From Polynucleobacter sp. AP-Latsch-80-C2 (GTDB lineage Bacteria > Pseudomonadota > Gammaproteobacteria > Burkholderiales > Burkholderiaceae): a DNA stretch of 64,000 nucleotides. Below the pieces are notes generated by a model that made no database searches, was not told the origin of the DNA, and worked only from the letters and a program-made list of their open reading frames with translations. Position 1 is the stretch's first letter. Each line of letters begins with the position of its first letter. Made by a program: the position numbers and the translations under genes. Shown here one piece after another: positions 8,226 to 18,119 of this stretch. Location of the stretch: assembly GCF_018882185.1 (NCBI RefSeq), contig NZ_JACVOY010000003.1:1-64000 (forward strand), in the 5' to 3' direction.

Positions 8226-9412
8226 CTAGTTTTTTCATCGCAGCCTTTCTATTGCTGGTGCTGGTACTAGTGTTACTGTTGCGTCCATTTTTATTTCCAG
8301 GTAAAACGCAGGCTACTTCGCGTCGGCAGATGAATGCTGCAATTTATCGCGAGGAGTTGGATAAATTAGAGGCAGAGCGGGTCGCAGGTTTGATCAATTC
8401 TGCAGACTACGAGATATCCCATGCTGAGATGCGTCAGCGTCTCTTTCAAGATACGAATGAAGAAGACGATCAATCCCGTTTAGGTTCAACGAAAAAAACT
8501 GCCATTAGCCTTTGTATTTTTATTGTGCTGCTATCGTCTGGTTTGTATTTTTCCCTGGGCGATGTCTATCGAGTAGCTCAGAAAAATAATGAGAAGCCTA
8601 TTACTCAAGAGAATGTTGAGAAGATGGTTTCTGAATTTGCCCTCAAGATGGAAAAAGATCCAGGCAATCTGAAGGGCTGGGCGATGTTGGCGCGCTCCTA
8701 TCGTATTTTGGGGCGCAATGAAGACGCGGCTAAGGCGTATGCTCGTGCAGGTAATTTTGTAGATACCGATCCGCAATTATTGGCTGACTATGCGGATGTT
8801 TTAGCTAGCAATGCCAATGGCAGCTTTGCTGGAAAGCCATTGCTCTTAATCAATCAAGCCCTAAAACTTGACCCTAATAACTTGATGGCGCTTTGGCTGT
8901 CAGGCACTGCTTCGTTTAGCGCGGCTAACTATAAAGCGGCTGTGCAGACTTGGGAAAAGCTTGCAGCACAATTGCCGCCAAACTCTGATGAATCACGAGC
9001 AATCGAGGGATCGATTGCTGAGGCTCGATCTAAAGGCGGTTTGGCTGCTAAGGCGCCAGTAGTTATCAGTAGTAAAGGCATTAGCGGACAAGTTGAGCTA
9101 TCAAATGAGCTGAAATCTAACGTGAAGCCAGGCGATGTCGTGATGGTGATTGCACGTCAGGTGGGTGAGCGGATGCCGGTAGCGGTATTGAGAGTGCCTG
9201 CCGGACAATTTCCGATGCAGTTTGTATTAAATGACTCCCTGGCAATGAATCCTAGCGCTCCACTATCGAAGCTTTCTGAAGCATCTATTGAGGTCAGAAT
9301 CTCTAGAACGGGAATGGCAAAACCTGAAGCAGGTGATTTAATTTCTGCTGTGAAAACGGTTAAAGTTGGTTCCGAGAATATCCAGCTCTTAATAGATCAG
9401 GTTCGCCAGTAA
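8222..9412 (+). CDS. ccmI: Apocytochrome c chaperone CcmI
   Basis: A 396-aa protein. Two N-terminal helices (about 3-21 and 91-110) flank a cytoplasmic loop containing YREELDKLEAERVAGLI, the CcmI N-terminal signature. TPR repeats follow at about 140-250, including LARSYRILGRNEDAAKAYARA. The C-terminal region is beta-rich, as in CcmI of other betaproteobacteria. The protein binds C-terminal helices of apocytochromes. It is the last gene of the operon. The next gene converges on it ten bases away, with no clear hairpin between. Confidence 0.9.
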   Translation: MTSFFIAAFLLLVLVLVLLLRPFLFPGKTQATSRRQMNAAIYREELDKLEAERVAGLINSADYEISHAEMRQRLFQDTNEEDDQSRLGSTKKTAISLCIFIVLLSSGLYFSLGDVYRVAQKNNEKPITQENVEKMVSEFALKMEKDPGNLKGWAMLARSYRILGRNEDAAKAYARAGNFVDTDPQLLADYADVLASNANGSFAGKPLLLINQALKLDPNNLMALWLSGTASFSAANYKAAVQTWEKLAAQLPPNSDESRAIEGSIAEARSKGGLAAKAPVVISSKGISGQVELSNELKSNVKPGDVVMVIARQVGERMPVAVLRVPAGQFPMQFVLNDSLAMNPSAPLSKLSEASIEVRISRTGMAKPEAGDLISAVKTVKVGSENIQLLIDQVRQ

Positions 9413-9421
9413 CACTAAGGA

Positions 9422-10177
9422 TTAGCCTCTACCAACAAAAGGCATCTTCGTGGCCATAATGGTCATCGACAGAATATTGCTCTCTAGTGGCAGTTGGGCC
9501 ATATGAAGCACTGCTTCACCCACATGAGTGACATCCATGCGCGGCTCAATCTTGATGGATTGATCAGCTTGTAATATTCCGTTGGCCATACGTTCAGTCA
9601 TTTCAGTAGCGGCATTACCGATATCAATTTGTCCGCAAGCAATATTAAACGGGCGACCATCGAGGGCAATCGTTTTGGTCAATCCGCTAATGGCGTGCTT
9701 AGTTGAGGTGTAGGGGGCAGACATGGGTCTTGGCGCGTGCGCAGAAATTGAACCGTTATTAATAATTCTGCCGCCTTGCGGAGATTGTGCTTTCATCATA
9801 CGGATTGCCTCTTGTGAGCATAAGAATGCGCCGCAAAGATTAGCGTTGACGACATTCATCCATTGCTCGTAAGTGAGGTCTTCCATAGGGATGGCAGGAG
9901 CACCCATTCCTGCATTATTAAAGAGCACATCAATACGACCGAATTTATTTTTCAGGGCTGCAAATAAGCCTTTGACCTCTTCAGGTTTGCCGACATCACA
10001 AGAAACTGCGAGGCAGCTCTCATCGTTGCCGCCAATATCTAAGACGGCCTTTTGAAGCCTCTCCAGGTTGCGTCCAGTCAGTACCACATGAAATCCGCCT
10101 TTAAGGAGGGCTTTTGCGACCGCTTTGCCAATACCAGTACCGGCACCGGTCACTAGGGCTACTTTTGCTTGATTCAT
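9422..10177 (-). CDS. SDR family oxidoreductase
   Basis: A 251-aa classical short-chain dehydrogenase/reductase. The cofactor loop TGAGTGIG is at about 10-17, and TGRNLERL after the second strand suggests NADP preference. NNAG lies at about 87-90. The catalytic Ser is in NNGSISA and the YTSTK motif supplies Tyr and Lys. The substrate cannot be told from sequence. The gene points toward ccmI and diverges from the TAXI protein gene. It appears to be monocistronic. Confidence 0.88.
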   Translation of the reverse strand: MNQAKVALVTGAGTGIGKAVAKALLKGGFHVVLTGRNLERLQKAVLDIGGNDESCLAVSCDVGKPEEVKGLFAALKNKFGRIDVLFNNAGMGAPAIPMEDLTYEQWMNVVNANLCGAFLCSQEAIRMMKAQSPQGGRIINNGSISAHAPRPMSAPYTSTKHAISGLTKTIALDGRPFNIACGQIDIGNAATEMTERMANGILQADQSIKIEPRMDVTHVGEAVLHMAQLPLESNILSMTIMATKMPFVGRG

Positions 10178-10266
10178 GGTGTTCTCTAGAGGGTCTAAAA
10201 CCTCATCTTATCTCGATTTATTTAATTCGTTTTGATTCTTTTAGCAATTTCTAGGGTCGGGGCATA

Positions 10267-11592
10267 ATGCAAAAAAGAATAGAGAATACGATGCGCTCCT
10301 TAAAAAAATACCTATATAACCCTTGGGCTATTGCTCTTGGTTTTTGCACACTCTTAGCCATCCTTTTTGGGGTTTTGTGGATTTTGGTTCCACCTCCGCC
10401 CAAGACCATCGAGATGGCGACTGGGTTTCCTACAGGTTTGTATTACCAGTTTGGCGAACGTCTAAAGTCTGAATTGAGCCAAGAAGGTGTAGCGCTCCAA
10501 GTAAAAGCAACCGGCGGAACCTCAGACAACCTAGCCTTGCTGAGCGATCCCAAATCTGGCATCGACTTTGCAATGGTTCAGGGTGGTGTCGCCGATACTA
10601 AAAATTATCCCAATTTAGTTTCTATTGCTGGAATGTTTTATGAGCCGGTATGGGTTTGGTATCGCGAATCTGCTTTTAAAAATGAGGGCGGTCAATTACG
10701 AGTGCTGAGTCAATTAAAAGGTAAGCATGTCTCGATTGGTAACGAGGGTAGTGGTACCTTGGCCTTAAGTCAGACGCTGCTAAAGGCAAGTGGGATTCCT
10801 GACAATGCCATTCAAGCTCAAAAATTAAAACCCGATGAAGCGATTAAGAATCTTATTAGCGGTGAGCTAGATGCAGCATTTATTGTGGCTGCAGCAGAAG
10901 CACCCGTCTTAGAAAAGTTTTATACGATTCCTGGTATTCGCTTAATGAATTTTGATCAGGCGGATGCCTATGCGCGTAATTTTCCATATCTCTCAAAGGT
11001 CAGCGTTCCCAGGGGCTTATTGAGTATTGAATATGACTTGCCGCGTCAGGATATACAGGTGCTTGCACCAACAGCAACTTTGGTAGCTCATAACAATATT
11101 AACCCTGCGATGGTGTCGCTGATATTGGGCGCGTCTTACGACATTTTGAAATCCTATTCTCGCTTGCAAAAAATAGGCGAGTTTCCTTCGAATGTTGGCT
11201 TGGACTTTCCATTGCAGGTCGATGCTGAAATCTATCTCAAGGATGGCCCTTCATTTTTGCATCGTAATCTGCCTTTCTGGACGGCTGTATGGGTAGGTCG
11301 TTTTATGAAGATCGTGATTCCTCTTTTGGTCATTCTGATTCCTTTTTTCACCTATCTTCCAGCCGCTACTAATTTACTGCTCAAACTAAAGCTTGCTCGG
11401 GTCTATGAAGAGCTCAAGGTGATTGAGAAAAATGCACTGAATCCCGATATGAGAGAAAAGAACTTTAAGGATTTGGATTCCATTGAGAAACGGGTGGGTA
11501 ATATCAAGGTATCCAGGTTAGATGCCAAAGAGTTATATGACTTAAAGGGGCACGTTGGAGATGTGCGTAACCGCTTAAATCACATTAAATAA
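10267..11592 (+). CDS. TAXI-family TRAP solute-binding protein with C-terminal membrane anchor
   Basis: A 441-aa protein. A first helix (about 20-40) exports a TAXI-type substrate-binding domain, seen in ATGFPTGLYYQFGERL, KGKHVSIGNEGSGTLA and SGELDAAFIVAAAEAP. A second helix at about 340-365 then returns to the cytoplasm, followed by about 75 residues rich in Lys and Glu that may form a helical hairpin. Normal TAXI receptors are about 320 aa and soluble. No TRAP permease gene is adjacent, so this could be a sensor or a receptor for a distant permease. The start at 10267 has a GGGG site; ATG at 10291 is an alternative. Confidence 0.82.
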   Translation: MQKRIENTMRSLKKYLYNPWAIALGFCTLLAILFGVLWILVPPPPKTIEMATGFPTGLYYQFGERLKSELSQEGVALQVKATGGTSDNLALLSDPKSGIDFAMVQGGVADTKNYPNLVSIAGMFYEPVWVWYRESAFKNEGGQLRVLSQLKGKHVSIGNEGSGTLALSQTLLKASGIPDNAIQAQKLKPDEAIKNLISGELDAAFIVAAAEAPVLEKFYTIPGIRLMNFDQADAYARNFPYLSKVSVPRGLLSIEYDLPRQDIQVLAPTATLVAHNNINPAMVSLILGASYDILKSYSRLQKIGEFPSNVGLDFPLQVDAEIYLKDGPSFLHRNLPFWTAVWVGRFMKIVIPLLVILIPFFTYLPAATNLLLKLKLARVYEELKVIEKNALNPDMREKNFKDLDSIEKRVGNIKVSRLDAKELYDLKGHVGDVRNRLNHIK

Positions 11593-11602
11593 CAAGGCAA
11601 TA

Positions 11603-12577
11603 ATGATCAAAAATCTACACCACTACGCATTAGTCGCAGTATTGGGATTGCTTGCATTGCCACTAGCAGCGCAGTCCCAGTCTTATCCTAATAAACCGAT
11701 TTCTTTAGTGGTGCCACAAACTGCTGGGGGCACTAACGATATCGTAGCCCGCTTAGTAGCACCTGCGTTTGGTGAGGCAATCGGCGCTTCAGTCGTAGTA
11801 GAAAATAAGCCAGGTGCTGGCGGGAATATTGGCACACAAGGTGTGGCACGTTCGGCCAAAGATGGTTACACCTTATTGCTAACAATCAATAGTGCTCAAG
11901 CGATTAATCCTGCGCTTTATAAGAATCCCGGCTTTGATCCCATTAATGATTTTGTACCACTGTATTACATTGGTGCGACACCTTATGTTCTTGTCTCTCC
12001 ACCAGGCTCTCCATATAAGACCTTGGCGGATGTCGTTGCAGCTGCTAAGAAAAGACCTGGTGAGCTTGCTTATGCCTCAGCCGGTAACGGCACCATTAGT
12101 CATTTGCTTGGGGCGATGCTCAATACCAGCGCGGGGATTGAGATGCAACATATTCCCTATAAAGGGGTTGCGCCAGCAATCAATGATGTTCTTGGCGGTC
12201 AAGTGCCTTTGGCATTTGCAAGCCTACCTTCAGCTTTGAATTACATCAAAGCAGGGAAATTACAGGCGATTGCGATTAGCTCGGCTAAGCGCTCTAGTGC
12301 TGCACCAGACATTCCAACGATTGCAGAAACCTATCCCGATTGTGTAGGGGAAGTATGGGTAGCGATCTTTGCACCGGTAGGTGTGAGTGCTGATGTGATT
12401 AAGAAAACCCAAGCTGCCATGGATAAGGTGATGGCTAGACCAGATGTCAGAGATAAGCTGGCTGCCCAAGGTTTGGATCTTAATCCTGTGCCCCCGTCAA
12501 AACTACCTGCTTTGCTAAAGGATGAGTTGGCCAAGTGGGTGAGGATTGTTAAGGTCTCTGGTGCCCAATTAGACTGA
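11603..12577 (+). CDS. Bug/TctC family tripartite tricarboxylate transporter substrate-binding protein (1)
   Basis: A 324-aa periplasmic binding protein with a signal peptide ending near residue 25. YPNKPISLVVPQTAGGTND opens the mature domain and NKPGAGGNIGTQG with DGYTLL follows, all hallmarks of Bug receptors that bind carboxylates. It starts ten bases after the anchored TAXI gene, so the two may be co-transcribed. No tctA or tctB permease gene is in the window. Bug proteins are hugely expanded in this bacterial group, so the ligand cannot be predicted. Confidence 0.9.
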   Translation: MIKNLHHYALVAVLGLLALPLAAQSQSYPNKPISLVVPQTAGGTNDIVARLVAPAFGEAIGASVVVENKPGAGGNIGTQGVARSAKDGYTLLLTINSAQAINPALYKNPGFDPINDFVPLYYIGATPYVLVSPPGSPYKTLADVVAAAKKRPGELAYASAGNGTISHLLGAMLNTSAGIEMQHIPYKGVAPAINDVLGGQVPLAFASLPSALNYIKAGKLQAIAISSAKRSSAAPDIPTIAETYPDCVGEVWVAIFAPVGVSADVIKKTQAAMDKVMARPDVRDKLAAQGLDLNPVPPSKLPALLKDELAKWVRIVKVSGAQLD

Positions 12578-12613
12578 AAAAACTATTTTTCAGCATTGCC
12601 ATAAAATGAGTTC

Positions 12614-13369
12614 ATGACAATCTTGCCATTAACGCCGCCTTTAACGCAGACAAAAGAGCTTGCTGAGTCCCTGCGTACCAATGGATATGTGGTGGCTTCG
12701 GCAGAAACGGTTGCAGAGCTTGCTCATATTCCTTTATCTGGTTTAGAGGACTTATCTCAATATTGGGAAGGTTTACCTCGTGATCCTTACTTAAAGGATG
12801 GTGGACGCTATCGCTTTCGTCGTCATGCGAGTTATGAGATGAAGGGGGATGCGTTGTCCTTGGTTCCGCATCGTGCGCATTGGCAATCGCTTAACTACAA
12901 CGCATTGCATGGTGGCATCGAGCGTTGGTTTGAGCCGATGCAGAGTCAGTTGATCGGTAATCCTGTATGGCAATCCTTGCTGCTGGGATTAGGTCAATTA
13001 CTGAACGGTTTAAAACCAGTCAATACCTGGTTCATAGAGGCCCACCAATTTCGGATTGATACTACGGATGGCATCGGGCGACCAACGCCTGAGGGTGCAC
13101 ATCGCGATGGCGTAGATTTTGTCGCAGTTTTCTTATTGGATCGTGTGGGCATTAAAGGCGGCGAAACCAGAATCTTTGATGCTCAAGGTTCGGCTGGTTT
13201 ACGTTTCACACTCACGCAACCTTGGTCTGTATTGCTGATGAATGACGAGAAGATGATTCATGAATCTACTCCAATACAGCCCTCAGGAGACTATGGCTAT
13301 CGCGACACTCTCGTGCTGACTTATCGATCTAGCGGTTTTCAGGACTCACCGAATCGCAGTCAGCAATAA
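12614..13369 (+). CDS. 2OG-Fe(II) dioxygenase family protein
   Basis: A 251-aa protein of the 2OG-Fe_Oxy_2 type (the family of BsmA and of some amino-acid hydroxylases). Iron ligands are visible as His163 and Asp165 in AHRDGVDFV and His216 in MIHESTP. The RDTLVLTYR arginine near the C-terminus can bind 2-oxoglutarate. YRFRRHASYE in the N-terminal half is typical of the family. Members hydroxylate amino acids or similar small molecules. No substrate clue comes from its neighbours, which are two unrelated TctC genes. It converges on the next gene. Confidence 0.83.
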   Translation: MTILPLTPPLTQTKELAESLRTNGYVVASAETVAELAHIPLSGLEDLSQYWEGLPRDPYLKDGGRYRFRRHASYEMKGDALSLVPHRAHWQSLNYNALHGGIERWFEPMQSQLIGNPVWQSLLLGLGQLLNGLKPVNTWFIEAHQFRIDTTDGIGRPTPEGAHRDGVDFVAVFLLDRVGIKGGETRIFDAQGSAGLRFTLTQPWSVLLMNDEKMIHESTPIQPSGDYGYRDTLVLTYRSSGFQDSPNRSQQ

Positions 13370-13380
13370 AGCAGAGTAAA

Positions 13381-14364
13381 TTACTCTGGCTCCATCCCAG
13401 CTTCTTTAATCGCTTTTGCCCACTTCACAGTTTCTAATCTAATTTTCTGACCTAATGCTTCTGGAGTGCCTGGTTGTGACTCAAAGCCCATCGCAGAAAA
13501 ACGTTCAACCAAGTCTTTTGATTTAGCGGCGTCATTGATGGCTTTATTGAGCTTCAAGACAGTTTCCTTAGGCATGCCTGCTGGTCCAAAGGCGGCAAAA
13601 AAGGCAATCAATTCATAGCCCTTAATTCCTAGTGCTTCATTAACGGTCGGTAACTCTGGGATTGCGGGTGAGCGCTTCAGTGATGTCACTGCAAGTCCGC
13701 GAATTTTCCCAGCCTGTACTTGAGGCAAGCTAACGGCAAAGTCCGAAGTAAACATATTGACTTGGCCACCAATCAAATCGGTCATTGCATTAGGACCACT
13801 CTTATAGGAAACCCCTGTCATTTTGATGCCAGCAACATTGGCAAGCATTTCTGAAGAAACGCGCTGAGACGTACTAGCATAAGCAAAGGTCATTTTTCCT
13901 GGATCAGCCTTGGCAAGTGAAACAAAACCATTGAGTGATTTAGCAGGTACATCATTGTTGATTGCAACAATGAGTGGCACTGAACCAAAGTAGCCAATTG
14001 GCGTAAAGGCCGTATCTTGGTTATAGGGAAGATTCTTCACTAGGCTTTTGAGAGCTGCATTAGTGCTATTGGTGCCAAAGAGTAGGGTGTATCCATCGGC
14101 TGGAGATTTGGCAACCTGATCAGCACCGATCATCCCGTTTGCGCCGGGGCGATTCTCGATCACTACGGGTTGTCCTAAGGACTCTGCCATTTTGGCTGCA
14201 AAGGCACGACCAATTTGATCGGTAGCACTTCCAGCAGCAAAAGGAACAATTGCCTTAATGGGCTTTGAGGGGTAGTTATCCGCTATCACAAGCGTACTCG
14301 TTAGCGCCAGCAATAAGCCAGAGCAGAGAAGGGTAATGCGACGTAAAGGGGGTTTGGTTTTCAT
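13381..14364 (-). CDS. Bug/TctC family substrate-binding protein (2)
   Basis: A 327-aa secreted binding protein. A long signal peptide (about 28 residues, ending VIA) is followed by NYPSKPIKAIVPFAAGSATD and NRPGANGMIGADQV with DGYTLLFGTNST. These place it in the Bug/TctC family. It is transcribed alone and diverges from the MFS-ccoI genes. No permease genes are adjacent. A perfect palindrome around its stop codon (13372-13388) lies between it and the converging oxygenase gene but has no T-run. Confidence 0.9.
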   Translation of the reverse strand: MKTKPPLRRITLLCSGLLLALTSTLVIADNYPSKPIKAIVPFAAGSATDQIGRAFAAKMAESLGQPVVIENRPGANGMIGADQVAKSPADGYTLLFGTNSTNAALKSLVKNLPYNQDTAFTPIGYFGSVPLIVAINNDVPAKSLNGFVSLAKADPGKMTFAYASTSQRVSSEMLANVAGIKMTGVSYKSGPNAMTDLIGGQVNMFTSDFAVSLPQVQAGKIRGLAVTSLKRSPAIPELPTVNEALGIKGYELIAFFAAFGPAGMPKETVLKLNKAINDAAKSKDLVERFSAMGFESQPGTPEALGQKIRLETVKWAKAIKEAGMEPE

Positions 14365-14448
14365 AGTGTCTCCAGCTTGTTTTTCATAGTGTAGCGGGTC
14401 TTCAGGACGTGGGCGAGTAGAATAAGTTCACGTTTTTACTGAGTCTTT

Positions 14449-15681
14449 ATGCGCTTCCGATCAGCTGGCTACACCCCACTTATGCTCATGGCACAAACCT
14501 GTGCTTTATTGGGCTTTGCTTGTTATGCCGTTGTTTTAACCACCTTGCAAGAGGAGTGGCATCTATCCAATTTGCAATCCGGTTTAATTGCCAGCGCTTT
14601 TTTCTTTGGCTATATGTTGGCGGTTCCTTTAGCCACTGCCCTAACTGATCGAGTAGATGCTCGCAAGGTGTATCTCATTGGCGGACTCTCTGCAACTTGT
14701 GGACTGTTGGGGATGGCATTTTTTGCTTTTAATTTTTGGACTGCCCTGATATTTATGGCCATTAATGGCGCTGGACTCGCTGGTACCTACATGCCGGGAC
14801 TCAAAATTTTGTCTGATCGTATTCAGACGGGCGAGCTCACCAGGCATATTGCTTTCTATACAGCCTTTTTTGGAATTGGCACTGGCTTCTCCTACCTTTG
14901 CTCCGGTTGGATTCTCAATGGACTGGGGTGGCACTACGTCTTTGGCATTATTGCTCTCGGTCCCTTTAGTGCATTTCTGATTGTCTTATTGCTCATGCCC
15001 CCACTGCAACATGAGAAGTGGAAGGGGCCGATCAGTATTCGACTGCATGATCTTTTTCCAGTAGATAAATGGAAACTCGTCTTGCAAGATAAAAATGCCT
15101 CTGGATTTATCTTTGGCTATACCGCACACTCATTAGAGTTGTTTGCATCTAGAAGTTGGATTGTGGCCTTCTTTGCAATATGTACGGCAGCGACTGGCGA
15201 AACTTTCTTTTTGGCTGCAACTACTTTAGCTGGTGTGATTAATTTCTTTGGGGTGCCTTCATCAATCTTAGGAAATGAAATTGCACTACGAATTGGGCGA
15301 CAAAAATGGGTATGCATTGTGATGATTACAAGTGCAGTCATGGGGATTGCATTGGCAAGATCTACCGGCCAATCATGGTGGCTCATTTTTGCTTTAGCTG
15401 CAGGGCATGCCATCTTCATCATGGCAGACTCTTCTACCTTGACCGCGGGATTGGTCATTAGTGCAAAAGAAAATATCAAAGGCGCAGCAATGGGCTTACA
15501 TTCCTTAATGGGTTTTGGCGGCGGCTTATTAGGCCCAGCTATTTTTGGCTTTGTTTTGGATATTTCAGGCTCCCGCTCTTCCCAGGCTTCCTGGGTATGG
15601 GCTTATGCCTCTGTAGTTGTTTGGGGTGTGCTATTTGTAATTTATGAGCGCCGCAATGGCTGGGGTAGTAAAGCTAACTGA
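14449..15681 (+). CDS. MFS transporter, overlapping ccoI
   Basis: A 410-aa major facilitator protein with about 12 membrane helices. The loop 2-3 motif reads TALTDRVDARKV, a degenerate form of the family's GxxxDRxGRR signature. The stop TGA overlaps the ATG of ccoI (TGATG), so translation of the two is probably coupled. In Rhodobacter, an MFS protein, CcoA, imports copper for cbb3 oxidase. I do not see CcoA's exact MxxxM and HxxxM motifs here, although Met/His-bearing segments such as GLHSLMGF occur. A copper role is therefore only suggested by position. Other possible substrates include organic anions. Confidence 0.8.
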   Translation: MRFRSAGYTPLMLMAQTCALLGFACYAVVLTTLQEEWHLSNLQSGLIASAFFFGYMLAVPLATALTDRVDARKVYLIGGLSATCGLLGMAFFAFNFWTALIFMAINGAGLAGTYMPGLKILSDRIQTGELTRHIAFYTAFFGIGTGFSYLCSGWILNGLGWHYVFGIIALGPFSAFLIVLLLMPPLQHEKWKGPISIRLHDLFPVDKWKLVLQDKNASGFIFGYTAHSLELFASRSWIVAFFAICTAATGETFFLAATTLAGVINFFGVPSSILGNEIALRIGRQKWVCIVMITSAVMGIALARSTGQSWWLIFALAAGHAIFIMADSSTLTAGLVISAKENIKGAAMGLHSLMGFGGGLLGPAIFGFVLDISGSRSSQASWVWAYASVVVWGVLFVIYERRNGWGSKAN

Positions 15682-18110
15682 TGAACCAGCGTCTCACCTG
15701 TTATCACTGTTCTAGCACCATTCTTCCTGATGAACTCATTGAGGCAGAGTTGGGCGGGGTCATCCGCCCATTTTGCTGTCCAGGATGTATGGCGATTGCC
15801 CAAACCATTCATGGTGAAGGTCTGGAAGTGTTTTATGCAAGAAGGGCGCAGTCCTGTGAAAGACCTGCAGCGTATCTTGCTTCCAATGAAATTCCAGAAA
15901 AACTTAAACCTTATGATGATCTTTCTCTGCGTGGACGATTTACTCGTCCGTATGGAGATGCTGGAGATTTAGAAACTACCCTACGTCTAGAAAAGATTCG
16001 TTGTGCTGCTTGCGTTTGGTTATGCGAGCAACATCTGCGACGCATTCCTGGAGTAAAGGATGTGCAAATCAATTACGTCACTCAAAAAGTGATTGTGCGC
16101 TTTTCTCCAGACCAAACGAGCTTAGCAAGATTGTTATTTGAAATTGAGAGAGTCGGGTATGAGGCATGGCCTTTTGAACCATCCTTATCTTTAGATCGTG
16201 CTAAAAAAGAAAGAAGGCAGCTCCTTACTCGATTGGGTGTTGCATTGCTCGGAATGATGCAGGTCATGATGTATGCGTGGCCCTCTTATGTTGGTGCTAA
16301 TGACATTACCGCCGAATACGATTTGTTATTAGGCTGGACTAGTTGGGCATTAACTGTGCCTGTCATGGTGTATTCCGCTGGACCGATATTTCAGGCGGCT
16401 TGGCGAAGTGCACAGTCTTTTAAGCAAACGCATATGTTGGGAATGGATGTTCCCATTGCGCTTGCATTGGCGCTGGCATTTATTGCGGGCACTATTAATT
16501 TAGTGACAGGATCGGGTCAAAGTTATTTTGATTCTATTACGATGTTTGTTGCATTTATCTTAGCGGCACGTTACGTGGAGTTATTGGCAAGGCAAGATGC
16601 GCAAGGCGGTGCTGAAGCATTGGCAAAGCAATTGCCGGCGACTTGTGAGCGCTTAATGGATTACCCAAATTCACAAGCAGTCGCATTAGTCCCTGTAGTG
16701 AATTGTAGTCCTGGAGAGGTGTTACGCGTTTCTCCCGGCGAAGTCATTCCAGCTGACGGCATTCTGATTGAAAATGCCAGCGCACTAGATGAATCTTTAT
16801 TGACTGGCGAATCAAAACCAGTTGAGAAAAAAGTAGGCGATCGGGTTTATGCCGGAACACACAATATTCTCAATCCCTTACTCATGAGAATTGAAGCAGT
16901 GGGGCAATCTACGCGGATTGCGGGGATTGCTTCTTTATTAGATCAAGCGTTATTGGCAAAACCAGTCATGGTTAGTCTTGCAGAAAAATGGGCTGCTTAC
17001 TTTGTCGCATTTTTATTGCTTGCTGCCTTTGCATCATCAGCAATTTGGCTCTACTTTGATCCAAGTCGTGCATGGACTGTATTGGTTTCTGTGCTGGTAG
17101 CTAGTTGTCCTTGTGCCTTATCACTTGCGGTGCCGACGGCGATGGCAGCGGCTCAAGGCGCCGTCACGAAACTCGGTTTATTGATCTTACGCGGGCATGT
17201 GATGGAGGGTTTAGTTAAAGCAAATGATTTGGTGCTAGATAAAACCGGAACGCTCACCATGGGTCAGCCAGAGCTACAAGAGATCGTCAAGATTCGAGCA
17301 GACTTTTGCTCCGAGGATGCCTTAGCGCTTGCTGTAGCAATGGAAGCCGGGCAAAAGCATCCGCTAGCACTTTCATTAATGCGCGCAGCACAGGGTGATG
17401 GCATCAGCATTCCGCATTTATCTGATCCGGTGATAAACCTATTGGGCAAGGGCTTGAGCTCAGGCGTTTATCGTCTGGGTAGTGCAACATGGCTTGGCAT
17501 TCAAGCGCATGCGCAAGCGGGTCAATATGGTCAAGTGCATTTAGCAGATGATGCAGGTTTGATTGCCAGCTTTGTTTTCTTAGACACTCCAAGAAGTGGA
17601 TTGAAAGATTTATTAAATGCCTGCAAGCGCAGAAATATTGCTGTACATCTGGTCTCAGGTGATGATCCCGCAACCGTTGCCTGGTGGGCAAATCATGTTG
17701 GTATAGCTAGTTATGCAGGTGCATGTACTCCAGAAGATAAATATGACTACATCGAGCGATTGCAAAAGACCGGACGCTTTGTTTGGGCGATTGGCGATGG
17801 TGTTAATGACGCACCATTATTGGCGCGTGCAGATGTGTCCATTGCAGTTGGTGCGGGCGCTCCTTTAGCTGCAGCTGGTGCGGATGCTATTTTGACGGCA
17901 GTGTCTTTAGAGCCGCTTGCCAAGACTTTGCTGTTAGCGGACAAGACGGCGACCATTATTAAAGAGAACTTACTGTGGGCTTTGGTCTATAACTTGCTGG
18001 CTATTCCGGCGGCGATGATGGGTTGGGTCAATCCTTGGGTCGCTGGCATCGGCATGTCCTTATCTTCGCTAGCAGTCACCTTAAACGCGTGGAGATTACG
18101 AAAGGCTTAG
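15681..18110 (+). CDS. ccoI: Copper-translocating P1B-ATPase CcoI (FixI)
   Basis: An 809-aa P-type ATPase. The N-terminus has a CYHC...CCPGC cysteine cluster (about 8-36) followed by a heavy-metal domain with CAAC at about 111-114. TGES, the transport motif CPC in ASCPCALS, the phosphorylation site DKTGT, the HP motif in QKHPLA and GDGVND are all present. This layout is that of FixI/CcoI, the exporter that supplies periplasmic copper for CuB assembly in cbb3 oxidase. ccoS follows after nine bases, then ccoNOQP. The order I-S-N-O-Q-P-G-H differs from the common NOQP-GHIS order. Confidence 0.94.
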   Translation: MNQRLTCYHCSSTILPDELIEAELGGVIRPFCCPGCMAIAQTIHGEGLEVFYARRAQSCERPAAYLASNEIPEKLKPYDDLSLRGRFTRPYGDAGDLETTLRLEKIRCAACVWLCEQHLRRIPGVKDVQINYVTQKVIVRFSPDQTSLARLLFEIERVGYEAWPFEPSLSLDRAKKERRQLLTRLGVALLGMMQVMMYAWPSYVGANDITAEYDLLLGWTSWALTVPVMVYSAGPIFQAAWRSAQSFKQTHMLGMDVPIALALALAFIAGTINLVTGSGQSYFDSITMFVAFILAARYVELLARQDAQGGAEALAKQLPATCERLMDYPNSQAVALVPVVNCSPGEVLRVSPGEVIPADGILIENASALDESLLTGESKPVEKKVGDRVYAGTHNILNPLLMRIEAVGQSTRIAGIASLLDQALLAKPVMVSLAEKWAAYFVAFLLLAAFASSAIWLYFDPSRAWTVLVSVLVASCPCALSLAVPTAMAAAQGAVTKLGLLILRGHVMEGLVKANDLVLDKTGTLTMGQPELQEIVKIRADFCSEDALALAVAMEAGQKHPLALSLMRAAQGDGISIPHLSDPVINLLGKGLSSGVYRLGSATWLGIQAHAQAGQYGQVHLADDAGLIASFVFLDTPRSGLKDLLNACKRRNIAVHLVSGDDPATVAWWANHVGIASYAGACTPEDKYDYIERLQKTGRFVWAIGDGVNDAPLLARADVSIAVGAGAPLAAAGADAILTAVSLEPLAKTLLLADKTATIIKENLLWALVYNLLAIPAAMMGWVNPWVAGIGMSLSSLAVTLNAWRLRKA

Positions 18111-18119
18111 ACTGTAGGG

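Noticed and set aside
13372..13388. Perfect palindrome CAGAGTAA-A-TTACTCTG around the TctC stop, as a terminator
   Set aside because: There is no T-run on either side and the loop would be small, so termination is not supported.
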